Source of the DNA: Bacteroides nordii WAL 11050 = JCM 12987
Lineage (GTDB): Bacteria > Bacteroidota > Bacteroidia > Bacteroidales > Bacteroidaceae
Reading direction: 5' to 3'
Assembly: GCA_000613465.1 (NCBI GenBank)
Contig: BAJA01000027.1
Location: forward strand, 1-64,000
Length of the DNA: 64,000 nt
Shown: positions 54,656-64,000 of the stretch, one piece after another
Position numbering within the stretch: the stretch's first letter is position 1
How the letters are laid out: the number at the start of each line of letters is the position of its first letter
Notes under the pieces: model-generated
What the model was told of the DNA's origin: nothing
What the model saw: only the letters and a program-made list of their open reading frames with translations
Databases searched by the model: none
Translations under genes and position numbers: made by a program

Positions 54656-56992
54656 ATGAAAAACATGTATGGTCACCTTAGTAAAGGTATTTTGTTAGGG
54701 GTTCTCTGTCTGACTTCGTGCAGCAACCCCGCCCGTTCAGAACAAGAACCTCCTATGAACCGCTACAAAGCTGTATTTACTTCCATCCCGCAGGAAGTAC
54801 CTACGATCAAAACACCCGATGCTCCCTTGGCAGGAAACGGAGATATAGGTATCACTATGGGCGGAGCACCGGATAGTCTGTGCTTTTATATCGGCAAGAA
54901 CGATTTCTGGCGTGCATACCCTGTTTATCCGGGTGGTATTGCTCTACCAGGAGGGCTGAGCATCTCTTCCAAGAGTCTGCAAGGAGCCGGCTACTATGCA
55001 GAGCAACTACCGGGAAGCGCCGAAATCAAAGGTCGCTTCACCAAAGAAGATTTACAGGTTGAATTATCGGCATGGGTAGCAGCAACACACAATCACGTCG
55101 TCATAGAGTTGACAGCCAACGAACCTATTGAAGTCAATCTCAACCTATGGGCGGCCCAGGGTAACACCTCCGTCACTGCACAAGGCAAAGAAGATATACA
55201 CTGGGTGAGCCGTTCATTTGAGAACACTCCGTTGCTACGCTGGCCTACACACGTAATACTGGCTATGAACACTCCCGGAAGTCCCCTCCCCCATTCTGAC
55301 AGGATATTGTTACAACCCGGAGAAAAGAGATGGATAACCGTCACAGCATACACCAATCACGACACACCCCAATGGAAAGACCAGGCACTCAGTGAAGCCA
55401 GAAAACTGACTCCCGCCTTATTAAAAGAACTAAAGAAAGAACATCAACAATGGTGGAATAACTTCTGGAATGAATCCTCTGTCACCATCGGTGACGAAGA
55501 ATTGGAGCGCTACTATTACATGTCCCAGTATCTGCTGGCTTGCTCTTCACGTGGCGATAAGTTTGCTCCCGGCATTTGGGGCACATTTGTTACACGCGAT
55601 GAGGCTGCATGGGGAGGTGACTATCACTTGAATTATAATTATCAGGCTCCCTATTGGGCAGCATTTTCTTCCAATCACATCGACCTCACAAAGAATTTTG
55701 ACCAGCCATTGCTGGATTATATGGACATGGGACGTCGGCACGCCCGTGAGCTATTGAACTGCAAAGGCATTTATTATCCGGTTGGTATCGGTCCAAAAGG
55801 ACTTTGTACCTCTATGTGGCCTCTTACTCCGGACGAAATGATGCAAAAATATGCTACCCGCGAAAACACGATTGACAATGGGTATAAGTTCCTGGGACAA
55901 AAGATAAATGCAGTATTCAGTGTAGGCAATATGCTGATGAGGCACTACAGCACCTACGATGAAGCGTATGCAAAGAAGGTATATCCTTATATTATAGCCT
56001 GCGCAGACTTTTGGGAAGATTATCTGGTAATGGAGAACGGACGTTATGTGATAAAAATGGATCACTTCAACGAGGTGATGCCCAACAAGCGCAATAAAGG
56101 CGTATGGCGAAACAGGTTGGGCGATTTCAACTCAACTCTCTCGCTGGGATTAGTGAAGATGCTTTTCAAAGGAGTAACGGACATGAGCATCTTCCTCCAA
56201 ACGGATGAAGAACGACGAGACAGATGGAATGAAATACTAACCAGACTAAGTGACTATCCTGTAGGAAAGAATTCTGAAGGAAGAATGAGCCTGAAAAGTA
56301 TGGAACGCGGACCGCAAAATTCGGAAGTCCGTCCGTCGGGGTTAAACCGGGTATCTATTCATGGGCTTATCCTGCCAGGAGGAGTAGCCGGTCCGGTAAC
56401 CGACTCTGTATTTAATACTATCCTGCTGGAAGATGTCAATCATTGGACAGATCGGCAACAGAATCCCAACGACTGGGGAAACACAAGCAACAATGGAATA
56501 GAAACCTGTTATCCGGGTGCAGTACGAGTAGGCTATGACGCGGAAAAGCTACTGCAACATCTTAAAAGACGTATCAGCTTCAGTGTTCATCCTAACCTGT
56601 GGATAACCCAGGGAGGTGGAGGCATAGAGACACTTGCCGCTGTGCCATTGACTATCAACGAAATGCTGATGCAGAGCTATGAAGGAGTAATCCGTATTTT
56701 CCCTAATTGGATAATGACACAGGACGCTTCTTTCAAAGATCTGCGGGCATACGGTGCTTTCCTCGTGAGTAGTAGCCTGAAGAACGGAACAGTGGAAATG
56801 GTGGAGATTAAAAGCGAGAAAGGACGTACCTGTGTGATAGATAATCCCTGGAAGGGGAAAGAAGTACGGATCGTACGTAATGGGAAAAACGAAGAAGTTA
56901 TAGGCGGCAGCCGATTCACGATTGATACAAAGGAGGGAGAAACGGTAAAAGTGCTTCCCGCACAGGGAGGTTCGACAGGCGATGGTAGCTAA
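54656..56992 (+). CDS. GH95-like glycoside hydrolase lipoprotein
   Basis: A 778-residue lipoprotein, signal peptide ending CLTSC (lipidated Cys22). APLAGNGDIGITMGGAPDSLCFYIGKNDFW in the N-terminal beta domain and WGGDYHLNYNYQAPYWAAFSSNH with the (alpha/alpha)6 barrel are typical of GH95 and relatives (alpha-L-fucosidases/galactosidases); exact acid/base residues are not confirmed. Residues after VKVLP (AQGGSTGDGS) are encoded by a repeat found also at 40116-40150, so the extreme C-terminus is probably an add-on. Cell-surface glycan degradation is likely. Confidence 0.83.
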   Translation: MKNMYGHLSKGILLGVLCLTSCSNPARSEQEPPMNRYKAVFTSIPQEVPTIKTPDAPLAGNGDIGITMGGAPDSLCFYIGKNDFWRAYPVYPGGIALPGGLSISSKSLQGAGYYAEQLPGSAEIKGRFTKEDLQVELSAWVAATHNHVVIELTANEPIEVNLNLWAAQGNTSVTAQGKEDIHWVSRSFENTPLLRWPTHVILAMNTPGSPLPHSDRILLQPGEKRWITVTAYTNHDTPQWKDQALSEARKLTPALLKELKKEHQQWWNNFWNESSVTIGDEELERYYYMSQYLLACSSRGDKFAPGIWGTFVTRDEAAWGGDYHLNYNYQAPYWAAFSSNHIDLTKNFDQPLLDYMDMGRRHARELLNCKGIYYPVGIGPKGLCTSMWPLTPDEMMQKYATRENTIDNGYKFLGQKINAVFSVGNMLMRHYSTYDEAYAKKVYPYIIACADFWEDYLVMENGRYVIKMDHFNEVMPNKRNKGVWRNRLGDFNSTLSLGLVKMLFKGVTDMSIFLQTDEERRDRWNEILTRLSDYPVGKNSEGRMSLKSMERGPQNSEVRPSGLNRVSIHGLILPGGVAGPVTDSVFNTILLEDVNHWTDRQQNPNDWGNTSNNGIETCYPGAVRVGYDAEKLLQHLKRRISFSVHPNLWITQGGGGIETLAAVPLTINEMLMQSYEGVIRIFPNWIMTQDASFKDLRAYGAFLVSSSLKNGTVEMVEIKSEKGRTCVIDNPWKGKEVRIVRNGKNEEVIGGSRFTIDTKEGETVKVLPAQGGSTGDGS
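56949..56990. repeat. GTGCTTCCCGCAC repeat, copy 2, in a coding 3' end
   Basis: Closely matches 40116-40150; here it codes for the last ten residues of the GH95-like protein. Confidence 0.75.
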
Positions 56993-57027
56993 GCAAGTAT
57001 ATTCAAATCTGTATGGTTTTGAAGGTA

Positions 57028-57225
57028 TTTCACCACAGAGTAACACAGAGTTCCACAGAGTAGTATTTATCTGATGAAACGCGGATTAACACAGATGAAC
57101 GCAAATTAAAAGACTGTAGTTCTTTATCATACATTTGTTCCCCTTTGCGAAAATCTGCGTTTATCCTGCGTTTCATTAAAGATTTAAACTCTGTGGAACT
57201 CTGTGTTACTCTGTGATGGGTTTAA
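57028..57225. repeat. Nested CACAGAG palindrome, 28-bp perfect arms
   Basis: 57034-57061 and 57188-57215 are exact reverse complements (CACAGAGTAACACAGAGTTC...). Inside are GCGGATTAACAC/AACGCAAATT and their complements AATCTGCG and CCTGCGTTTC. Same design as 11449-11617. It fills most of the 278-base gap between the convergent GH95-like and efflux genes. Confidence 0.95.
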
Positions 57226-57270
57226 CTCATTTCCGATCAGGTTTGAATAAAACTGAAACAGCCTCTTAAT

Positions 57271-58659
57271 TTATTTACCTTCTTCCCTTATTTGCCAACC
57301 TCCGCCAAGAGCTTTATACACTTGTACTACTGCGATTAACTCATCACGAATAGCATTGCTCAAGCCTATCTGAGCATCAAAATAGCCACGTTGCGCATCG
57401 AGTACATCCAGATAATTGATAACTCCGTTAATATATTGAAGTTGTGCCAAGTCTACATAACTCTTGGAAGAACGTTCCAAATGAGCACGAAGATCATATA
57501 CCTCTTTTATCTTGTTGAAGTTAACAATTGCATTTTGTGTCTCTTTAAATGCCGTCAACACCGTTTTCTCATAGTTGTGTACTTCCGCTTCATAGGCAGC
57601 CTTCTTAGCTTTCAACGCTGCGCGATTCTTTCCCCAGCCCAGAATGGGAGTTAGCAAAGCACCTTCCATAATACCATAAGGAGATTTCAGCAGATCGGAA
57701 AGGACTGTACTTTCGGCTCCGGCCCTACCTGTAAGAGAGATACGCGGAAACATATTCGTATACGCTACCCCCACTTTGGCGTTGGCAGCAATCAGTTTCT
57801 GCTCTGCCTGACGAATATCCGGACGACGTTCGAGCAAGGCAGAGGGTAAGCCAACAGGCAACGCATTCGGAAAATTGAATTCCTGCAACAAGCCACTACG
57901 AGCTATTTTATTAGGATACTCTCCGGCAAGAAAGGCAATATCATTCTCTTTGAGACTGATCTTACGTTCGAGATCGGGCACAAGTGTTGCCGTACGGGCA
58001 AGCTCCACCTGAGACTGGCGATAGGAAGTCTCGGATGTCAACCCACCTTCAAAACGAATACGTGCCAGACGCATCCCTTCTTCACGGGCTTTCAGAGTCT
58101 GCCGGACAATCTCAAGCTCCGTATCAAGAGCTACAAGTTCATAGTAAGCCTGTGCCACTTCGGCTACAATAGTCATACGCAAAGCACGTTGTGCCTCTAT
58201 GGATTGCAAATAGTCGGCAATACTTGCCGAACGTGCCCAACGAAGGTTTCCCCAAAGGTCAAGCTCCCACGAAAAAAGTACCTGAGCCTCAAAGGTATCA
58301 CTGCGTTTGAAAGCATCGCCACCATGATTCTCAAACTCACGTTCACCGGTCACCGTTCCTTTTATGTCGGGAAGAAGGGCAGCAGTTGAGATTCTTTTTT
58401 GTGCAGCCATCTCTTTTACGCGGGCAGCAGCAATTAAAAGATCTTTATTGTACTCCAGCGATTTTGATATCAACCCGCGAAGTGTAGAATCGGTATAAAT
58501 CTCCCACCAGTCCATATCACCAAAACTAAGTGTATCCTGATTGCGAGCAAGGCTGTCAGGCAAGTGAAGGTCAGGGCGGGTGTAACTCTTTCCAATCTTA
58601 CAAGAGGAAAAAGAGACTACAGCCAGTAATAAAATAATATATAAAAAATTTCTCTTCAT
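57271..58659 (-). CDS. RND efflux outer-membrane lipoprotein (OprM/NodT type)
   Basis: A 462-residue TolC-like lipoprotein (signal peptide ending SFSSC, Cys20) forming the outer-membrane duct of the efflux system. Two OEP repeats with coiled-coil helices are visible: YNKDLLIAAARVKEMAAQKRISTAALLPDIKG and ERRPDIRQAEQKLIAANAKVGVAYTNMFPRISLTG, the family's NodT signature, plus FKETQNAIVN. Last gene of the MFP-RND-OMP operon; 111 bases and a repeat separate it from the RND gene. Confidence 0.95.
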   Translation of the reverse strand: MKRNFLYIILLLAVVSFSSCKIGKSYTRPDLHLPDSLARNQDTLSFGDMDWWEIYTDSTLRGLISKSLEYNKDLLIAAARVKEMAAQKRISTAALLPDIKGTVTGEREFENHGGDAFKRSDTFEAQVLFSWELDLWGNLRWARSASIADYLQSIEAQRALRMTIVAEVAQAYYELVALDTELEIVRQTLKAREEGMRLARIRFEGGLTSETSYRQSQVELARTATLVPDLERKISLKENDIAFLAGEYPNKIARSGLLQEFNFPNALPVGLPSALLERRPDIRQAEQKLIAANAKVGVAYTNMFPRISLTGRAGAESTVLSDLLKSPYGIMEGALLTPILGWGKNRAALKAKKAAYEAEVHNYEKTVLTAFKETQNAIVNFNKIKEVYDLRAHLERSSKSYVDLAQLQYINGVINYLDVLDAQRGYFDAQIGLSNAIRDELIAVVQVYKALGGGWQIREEGK

Positions 58660-58800
58660 ATCGTAGTTAGAATTTAGTAGTTAGTAGTTAGAATTTAGAA
58701 TTTGGTAGTTAGAATTTGGTAGTTGGAATCTTTGCAGATACTCCCACGCTGCATAGATTCCAACTGCCAACTACTTACTTCTAACTACCAACTTATACAC
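58660..58800. repeat. Word-repeat palindrome (TAGTTAGAATTTAG) between RND and OMP genes
   Basis: AGTTAGAATTTAGTAGTTAG-type repeats at 58663-58727 mirrored by CCAACTACTTACTTC and TAACTACCAACTTATA at about 58765-58797. The right arm is also the C-terminal coding region of the RND protein (KLVVRSK and stop). Confidence 0.85.
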
Positions 58801-61800
58801 CATAACAAAGAAGAACGGTACAAGAATAATGCCCAGAACAATGGCAAAAATCATTCCGAAGAATACACCCGTACCAATAGCCTGCCGACTGGCAGAACCC
58901 GGTCCGCTTGCCAATACCATCGGGAGCATACCAAGCACAAAAGCCAGAGACGTCATCAAAATAGGACGAAAACGCAGACGGGCAGCATTGATAGCCGCTG
59001 TAACAATATCTTCGCCATCGTCTACCTGTACTTTGGCAAACTCCACAATAAGGATAGCATTCTTAGCTGCCAACCCTACCAACATTACCAATCCTATCTG
59101 AAAATATACATCATTTTCCAATCCGCAGATCCATACCCCCAGGTAAGCACCTAACGCAGCAATCGGCAAGGATAACAGTACGGCAACCGGCAAGGTCCAG
59201 CTTTCATATTGTGCAGCCAGAAACAGGAACACAAAGAGGAATACCAACGCCATCACCAACCTGTCTGTCCACCGGCCTTCTTCTCCTGATAGGAAAGTCC
59301 ACTCCATTCCAGCCCGATATTATCAGGCAAATGATCACGGGCTATCTGCTCCATAATCTCCATGGCTTGTCCGGAACTATATCCCTGTGCAGCTTCTCCG
59401 CGTATCACTGCCGTAGTAAACATATTGAAACGTTTGATACTACCGGGTCCTGTAGTGTATGAAGCATTCCCCAAAGAGGTAAGCGGTACCATAGCACCAT
59501 TGGATGCTTTAACAAAGAAGAGGTTGATATTATCTTTATGCTCACGATAAGGAGCCTCTGCCTGAATATACACCTTATATATACGGTTGAACATGTTGAA
59601 GTCATTTACATATACAGAACCTGTATAGGCCTTCATGGTAGAAAACACGTCCGCCAGCGGAACACCTAACATCTTCACCTTATCACGGTCTACATCGAAA
59701 TACAATTGTGGTATCTCTGACTGTAACGAAGAAGACAAGCCGGCAAGTTCTTTACTTTTTGAAGCATAGTACATCAATGTATCCGCCGCCTGAACCAGAT
59801 TATCAAAAGTTGCCTCTCCACGGGCTTCCAGCTGCATCTCAAAACCTCCCGAACTACCTAAACCCGGGATAACCGGCGGTGTAGAGAGATACACTTTACT
59901 CTCGGGATACTCTTTGAGGTGTTCTTGTACCTCGGCCATAATTTTGTTTATAGTGGTTTCTTTACGTTCCTCCCACGGTTTCAGGATAACAGTCAACTCA
60001 CTACGTGCCTGGTTACTACCTACACGAGGGCTACTTCCAGTCACATTCTGTACATATGCAATGTACGGATTCTTATCAAGGAAAGAGATAGCGCGCTCAG
60101 TCACTTTACGTGTACGTTCCAGTGTAGAACCTTCGGGCAGTTCAAGCTCTATCTTAAAATACCCCTGGTCTTCTACCGGAAGAAAACTGGTAGGAATGAT
60201 ACGATGTAATAAAAGAATCGCTATCAATACCATGCCGAAAGCACTTAGTACACGACGCGGATGCTTGATGACACGAGTGATAACTGCTACATATTTATTA
60301 TTTCCAATATTCAGCCACTCATTAATTTTACGAAATACGATGTTCTTCTTTTTGCCATTGTCCGGTTTCAGAATCAAAGAACACATGACAGGACTCAGCG
60401 TCAGAGCCACTACTGTAGATATCAGTACAGACACAGCAATGGTAATGGTAAACTGACGGTAAAGCTGCCCGGTAATGCCACTAAGGAAACTAACAGGAAC
60501 AAATACGGCGCAGAGCACCAGCGAGGTCGCAATCAGAGCACTCGTCAGTCCCTCCATTGCCTTCTTAGTGGCCTCGTAGGCACTCAACTTTTCTGTCTCC
60601 ATGATATGTTCTACGCTCTCCACCACCACAATAGCATCATCTACCACGATACCAATGGCAAGAATCAACCCTAACAATGTAAGGATATTCAGTGAGAAGC
60701 CAAAGATCAACATAAATCCAAACGTACCAATCAGCGAGATAGGTACAGCCACAATTGGAATCAGTGTGGCACGCCAGCTCTGCAAAGAGAGAAATACCAC
60801 TAATACCACCAGTACAAGTGCTTCAAACAATGTTTTGTACACTTCATGAATCGACTCCGAAATATAGGTAGTCATATCAAACGGGATTTCGTAGCTCAAC
60901 CCCTCAGGAAAGTTTTTACTGATTTCTTCCATGGCCTGTTTCACGTTGTCGGCCACTTCGATAGCGTTAGCACCAGGAAGCATATAAATACCAAGTACGG
61001 CAGCATTCTCTCCGTTGATACCACTCTCCGTATTATAAGAAGAAGCCTCAAGTGACACACGTGCCACATCTTTCAAACGGATAATAGATCCGTTTGCATT
61101 GGCACGCACCACAATATCTTCAAACTGACTTACGGTGGAAAGACGTCCCTGTGTAGTAATAGGAATAGTAACATCGAGCCCTTTTACCGGTTGCTGGCCA
61201 AGTACACCGGCAGCCGACTCACGGTTCTGATCCTTCAGAGCATTCTGCAAGTCCTGCACGGTCAAACCGAAGTTTGCCAGTTTATCGGGTTCTGCCCATA
61301 TCTGCATAGCATAATACCGGCTACCAATATTCGATACACGTCCCACACCCGGAATACGACGAAGCACGTCGAGCACGTTGATCGTGGCAAAGTTACTCAA
61401 ATAGATTTCGTCAAACTTCGGATCCGAAGAAGTCAGACAGAGTGTCATCAACTGACTTGGTGCCTGCTTCTCTACGGAAATACCATTTTGAATTACTTCG
61501 GCAGGCAAACGGGATTCGGCAAGTTTCACACGGTTCTGAATCTCAACGGCAGCCAAATCAGGATCAGCAGATACATCAAAAGTGACTGTAGCCGAAAAGC
61601 CTCCGGAGTTGGAACTGTTAGACTCCATGTAAAGCATACCGGGAGTACCGTTAATCTCTTGTTCAATCGGAGTAGCCACCGCCTGCGAAACGGTAAGTGC
61701 ACTGGCTCCCGGATAGGATGCACTGATTTTAACCACCGGCGGAGTTATCTGCGGATACTGATCCACCGGAAGCATAGTCAACCCTATGACTCCGATTATT

Positions 61801-61862
61801 ATAATTACAATGGATATGACCGCCGAGAAAACCGGACGATCTATAAAAAAACTGACTTTCAT
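58771..61862 (-). CDS. RND-family inner-membrane efflux transporter (AcrB/HAE1), one-base deletion
   Basis: A 1030-residue proton-driven pump after repair, normal for the family. MKVSFFIDRPVFSAVISIVIIIIGVIGLTMLPVDQYPQITPPVV is the typical HAE1 start; TM4-like GIVVDDAIVVVE carries the proton-relay DD, with GLAAKNAILIVEFAK on TM10. The frame breaks near 59258: one extra base gives EKKAGGQTGLVMALVFLFVFLFLAAQYESW. The last residues KLVVRSK are encoded by a repeat word. Coupled upstream to the membrane fusion gene with a 3-base gap. Substrates probably include drugs, bile salts or detergents. Confidence 0.95.
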
Positions 61863-61865
61863 TAT

Positions 61866-63060
61866 TTACTCCTTTATAGCGTTATCCACCTCTTCAGCCT
61901 TATCGGCTTCTACTACCCGGACTTTCATTCCCGGATTGAGTTTGTGGAATCCTTCAACAACAATCATTTCTCCCTGTGCAAGTCCGCGTTCCACAACTAC
62001 TTTATTACCAAATTCAGGTCCTAATTCAATGAAACGTTTCTCTACTGTTGAGTCTTTACGCATCACGTAAATATAAGCACCACCTTTCTCGATTGTTACA
62101 GCCTTGAGAGGCACCACAACAGCACCTTCTCTAACATCGAGCAATAATTTCACTTTTGTGAACTGTCCGGGTAACAACACCTGCTTCGGGTTGGGCATCT
62201 CAGCCCGGACAGAGAACGTCCCCGTCTGAGGATCCACTTGTGGTTCGGCAAAATCCACGTAACCTTTGTATGGATAGACCGTATTATCGGCCAGTGTAAT
62301 AGAAATGTTGGGTTACCAGGAACGACTGGAATCCTGCTGCCCGATATTAATATTCCGTTCTTTACTTTTCAGATAATCCAGTGCAGTCATATTAAAATCG
62401 ACCAGCACCGTATCACTCTTTACGATGGTAGCCAGCAAAGACTTCGCACCCGGTCCAACCAATGTCCCAAGGTCGACGTTTCGTTCGCTGATATGTCCCG
62501 AAAGCGGAGAGCGAACTAATGTATATCCCAATTCCATCTCTGCTTGTGCCAGATCGGCTTCACTCATGGCAACCGTAGCTACTGCACTTTCATAAGCAGC
62601 TTCAGCATTATCAAGATCCAACTGGCTGGCAGCATTCTGAGCATAAAGCGGTTTGATACGTTCAAAGTCACGTTGAGCTTTCAGTGCCTGTGCCTCATCT
62701 TTTTTCAGCTGTGCACGTGCTTTATCTGCTTTTGCCCGGTATTGCTCCTGGTTAATAACAAAAAGTACCTGGTTTTTATTCACATAGGTACCTCTGCGAA
62801 AAGCATCTGTTCCAGATAACCTTCTACACGGGCACGCACTTCAACAAATTGCTGGGCACGAATACGGCTACATACTCACCATAAATTTCTACATCATCTT
62901 TTACTGCAGCCTCCACTATCACTGTAGGTATTTCCGGTTCAGCCTTATGCGGACGCGTTAATAACCAGTAAATACCCAATATCAGAACAATGCAAACAAC
63001 AGTAGCAATGGTTCTCCTTTTCTTTAATTTTAATTCTTTCTTTGAGAGAAATAATCTCAT
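61866..63060 (-). CDS. RND membrane-fusion protein, two deletions and one in-frame stop
   Basis: A periplasmic adaptor of about 398 residues when repaired. N-terminal anchor (RRTIATVVCIVLILGIYWLL), then the barrel-sandwich region with YGEYVGRIRAQQFVEVRARVEGYLEQMLFAEGTYVNKNQVLF (seen only after restoring bases at 62868 and 62793), long coiled-coil hairpin (EQYRAKADKARAQLKKDEAQ... SEADLAQAEMELGYTLVRSPLSG), then the beta-barrel and MP domains. At 62313-62315 a TAA replaces what is probably CAA in SRSW-Q-PNISITLADN. Three faults in one gene are more than in its neighbours. Whether it is truly a pseudogene or only poorly sequenced cannot be told here. Confidence 0.85.
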
Positions 63061-63251
63061 AATCGGTTGAATTAGTTAATTTAACTTATGTTTGTTCTTA
63101 GTCTCTTGTCGTACAAGTTTCGTACCAAAACTGCAAAAACTTCATTTATCTACTATAAACAAGCTGTTTATACTGTATATACACTAATTGGACATCTGTG
63201 GAATTTTACTGTAAACTGTAGAATTTATCCACAATTCCGACTTTTGGACCA

Positions 63252-63280
63252 CAAAAGTAGAGAAATCTGCCTAAAGCAAA
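63252..63280 (-). promoter_or_regulatory. Promoter of the efflux operon
   Basis: Minus-strand TACTTTTG (plus 63252-63259) with TTTG (plus 63277-63280) 17 bases upstream, the same geometry as the cysQ promoter. About 190 bases before the MFP start. Confidence 0.45.
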
Positions 63281-63293
63281 ACAATTTATCACT

Positions 63294-63301
63294 TACATTT
63301 G
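63294..63301 (+). promoter_or_regulatory. -7 box for the patatin-like gene
   Basis: TACATTTG fits TAnnTTTG, 35 bases before the ATG. Confidence 0.45.
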
Positions 63302-63335
63302 TATTTTATATGTTACACGTAACAAAACCATCTTA

Positions 63336-64000
63336 ATGAAAAAACATTTATCTTTAACATTAGTCTCCTGGCCTGCTTTTTTTTGGCTTTACCTACTTCG
63401 GCACAGCAACGTAAAAAAGTAGGCGTAGTGCTCAGCGGTGGCGGTGCAAAAGGTGTCGCACACATTGGAGCATTAAAAGTGATCGAAGAAGCAGGTATTC
63501 CCATCGATTATATCGTAGGTACCAGTATGGGCTCTATTATCGGAGGTTTATATTCTATCGGCTACACACCGGAGCAACTTGACAGCATGGTGAAAAAGCA
63601 AGACTGGACCTTCCTTCTCAGTGACCGGATCAAACGAAGCCAACAGACCATGTCCGAACGGGAAAAGTCGGAAACGTATGTACTCTCTCTCCCTCTGACC
63701 GGAAAGGGTTTCAAAGAACAGGCATCGGGAGGAGTTATCAAAGGGCAAAACCTCGCTAACCTGTTCTCTGACCTCACTGTGGGGTATCATGACTCAATTG
63801 ATTTTAATAAAATGCCCATCCCTTTCGCCTGTGTTTCGGAAAACGTTGTGAATGGTGACGAAATAGTATTCCATAATGGCGTACTTGCCACAGCGATGCG
63901 TGCAAGTATGGCTATTCCCGGTGTGTTTACCCCTGTGCGAATAGACAGTATGGTATTAGTAGACGGTGGCATGAAAAACAACTATCCGGTGAATGTAGCC
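63336..64000 (+). CDS. Patatin-like phospholipase, N-terminal part, one-base deletion
   Basis: Runs off the right edge. After restoring one C near 63366 the protein begins with a signal peptide (MKKHLSLTLV...ALPTSAQ) and continues VGVVLSGGGAKGVAHIGALKVIEEAGIPIDYIVGTSMGSIIGGLY: the oxyanion GGGAKG and the nucleophile elbow GTSMG are complete, and the catalytic-dyad DGG is in LVDGGMKNNYPV. A signal peptide on a patatin suggests the Bacteroidetes PlpD-like outer-membrane family with a C-terminal barrel (POTRA plus Omp85), which would lie beyond the window. Acyl hydrolase on phospholipids is likely. Confidence 0.9.

Noticed and set aside
1..64000. tRNA, rRNA, riboswitch or transposon
   Set aside because: Reading the gaps by eye showed no tRNA arm pattern, rRNA segment, recognisable riboswitch or transposase; this is not a substitute for a covariance-model search.

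Overview
The window looks like a piece of a Bacteroides chromosome (B. fragilis / B. thetaiotaomicron type; the species cannot be fixed from sequence alone). Signs are the many TAnnTTTG -7 promoter boxes, weak or absent Shine-Dalgarno sequences, numerous signal-peptide II lipoproteins, a large PPi-type phosphofructokinase, the gluP-galK pair, a fused 2-oxoacid dehydrogenase E1 and a Porin_10-type outer-membrane protein. No rRNA, tRNA, CRISPR, transposase or prophage was found.

Layout. 0-3.5 kb: tail of an unknown gene, then two lipoproteins, a zinc metalloprotease fused to a propeller-like domain and a propeller-only paralogue. 3.5-11.3 kb (minus): a sulfate-activation/sulfonation operon, cysQ - SLC13 permease - cysC - cysD - cysN - sulfotransferase - PCMD-like secreted protein. 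11.7-13.4 kb (minus): SDR oxidoreductase, lipocalin-like lipoprotein, SPOR lipoprotein. 13.6-15.9 kb: RhlE-type helicase and a small membrane operon (YtxH-like, holin-like, short basic protein). 16.3-25.6 kb: manA, a galM-gluP-galK galactose operon, tkt-rpiB, and a GH28 glycosidase. 26-29.3 kb: TPR protein and a 2-oxoacid:ferredoxin oxidoreductase operon (korD-A-small membrane protein-B-C). 29.5-34.3 kb: porin, solute-binding protein, Gfo/Idh oxidoreductase, VOC protein. 34.8-37.9 kb: ECF sigma operon and flavodoxin, flanked by a ~174-bp direct repeat. 38-44 kb (minus): lpdA - lplA - E2 - E1, a 2-oxoacid dehydrogenase complex with its own lipoate ligase. 44-57 kb: guanine deaminase-like enzyme, FadL-like porin, a Ser/Arg-rich secreted protein, a large YD-like secreted protein, prmA, a GH25 lysozyme-like protein, PPi-PFK and a GH95-like glycosidase. 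57-63 kb (minus): an RND tripartite efflux operon; a patatin-like phospholipase runs off the right edge.

Two window-wide patterns matter more than any single gene. (1) At least 18 single-base deletions break 14 otherwise intact conserved genes; every one is repaired by adding one base to an existing run, and none needs a base removed. This points to assembly/sequencing error rather than gene decay, so the affected genes are annotated here as single repaired CDSs. (2) Most operon junctions carry an elaborate intergenic palindrome made of a short word repeated in one arm and its complement in the other. The word differs from locus to locus, four of five checked elements share a GCGCAGC core next to an arm, and some elements run into the ends of coding sequences. 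This repeat system is the best candidate here for something undescribed.
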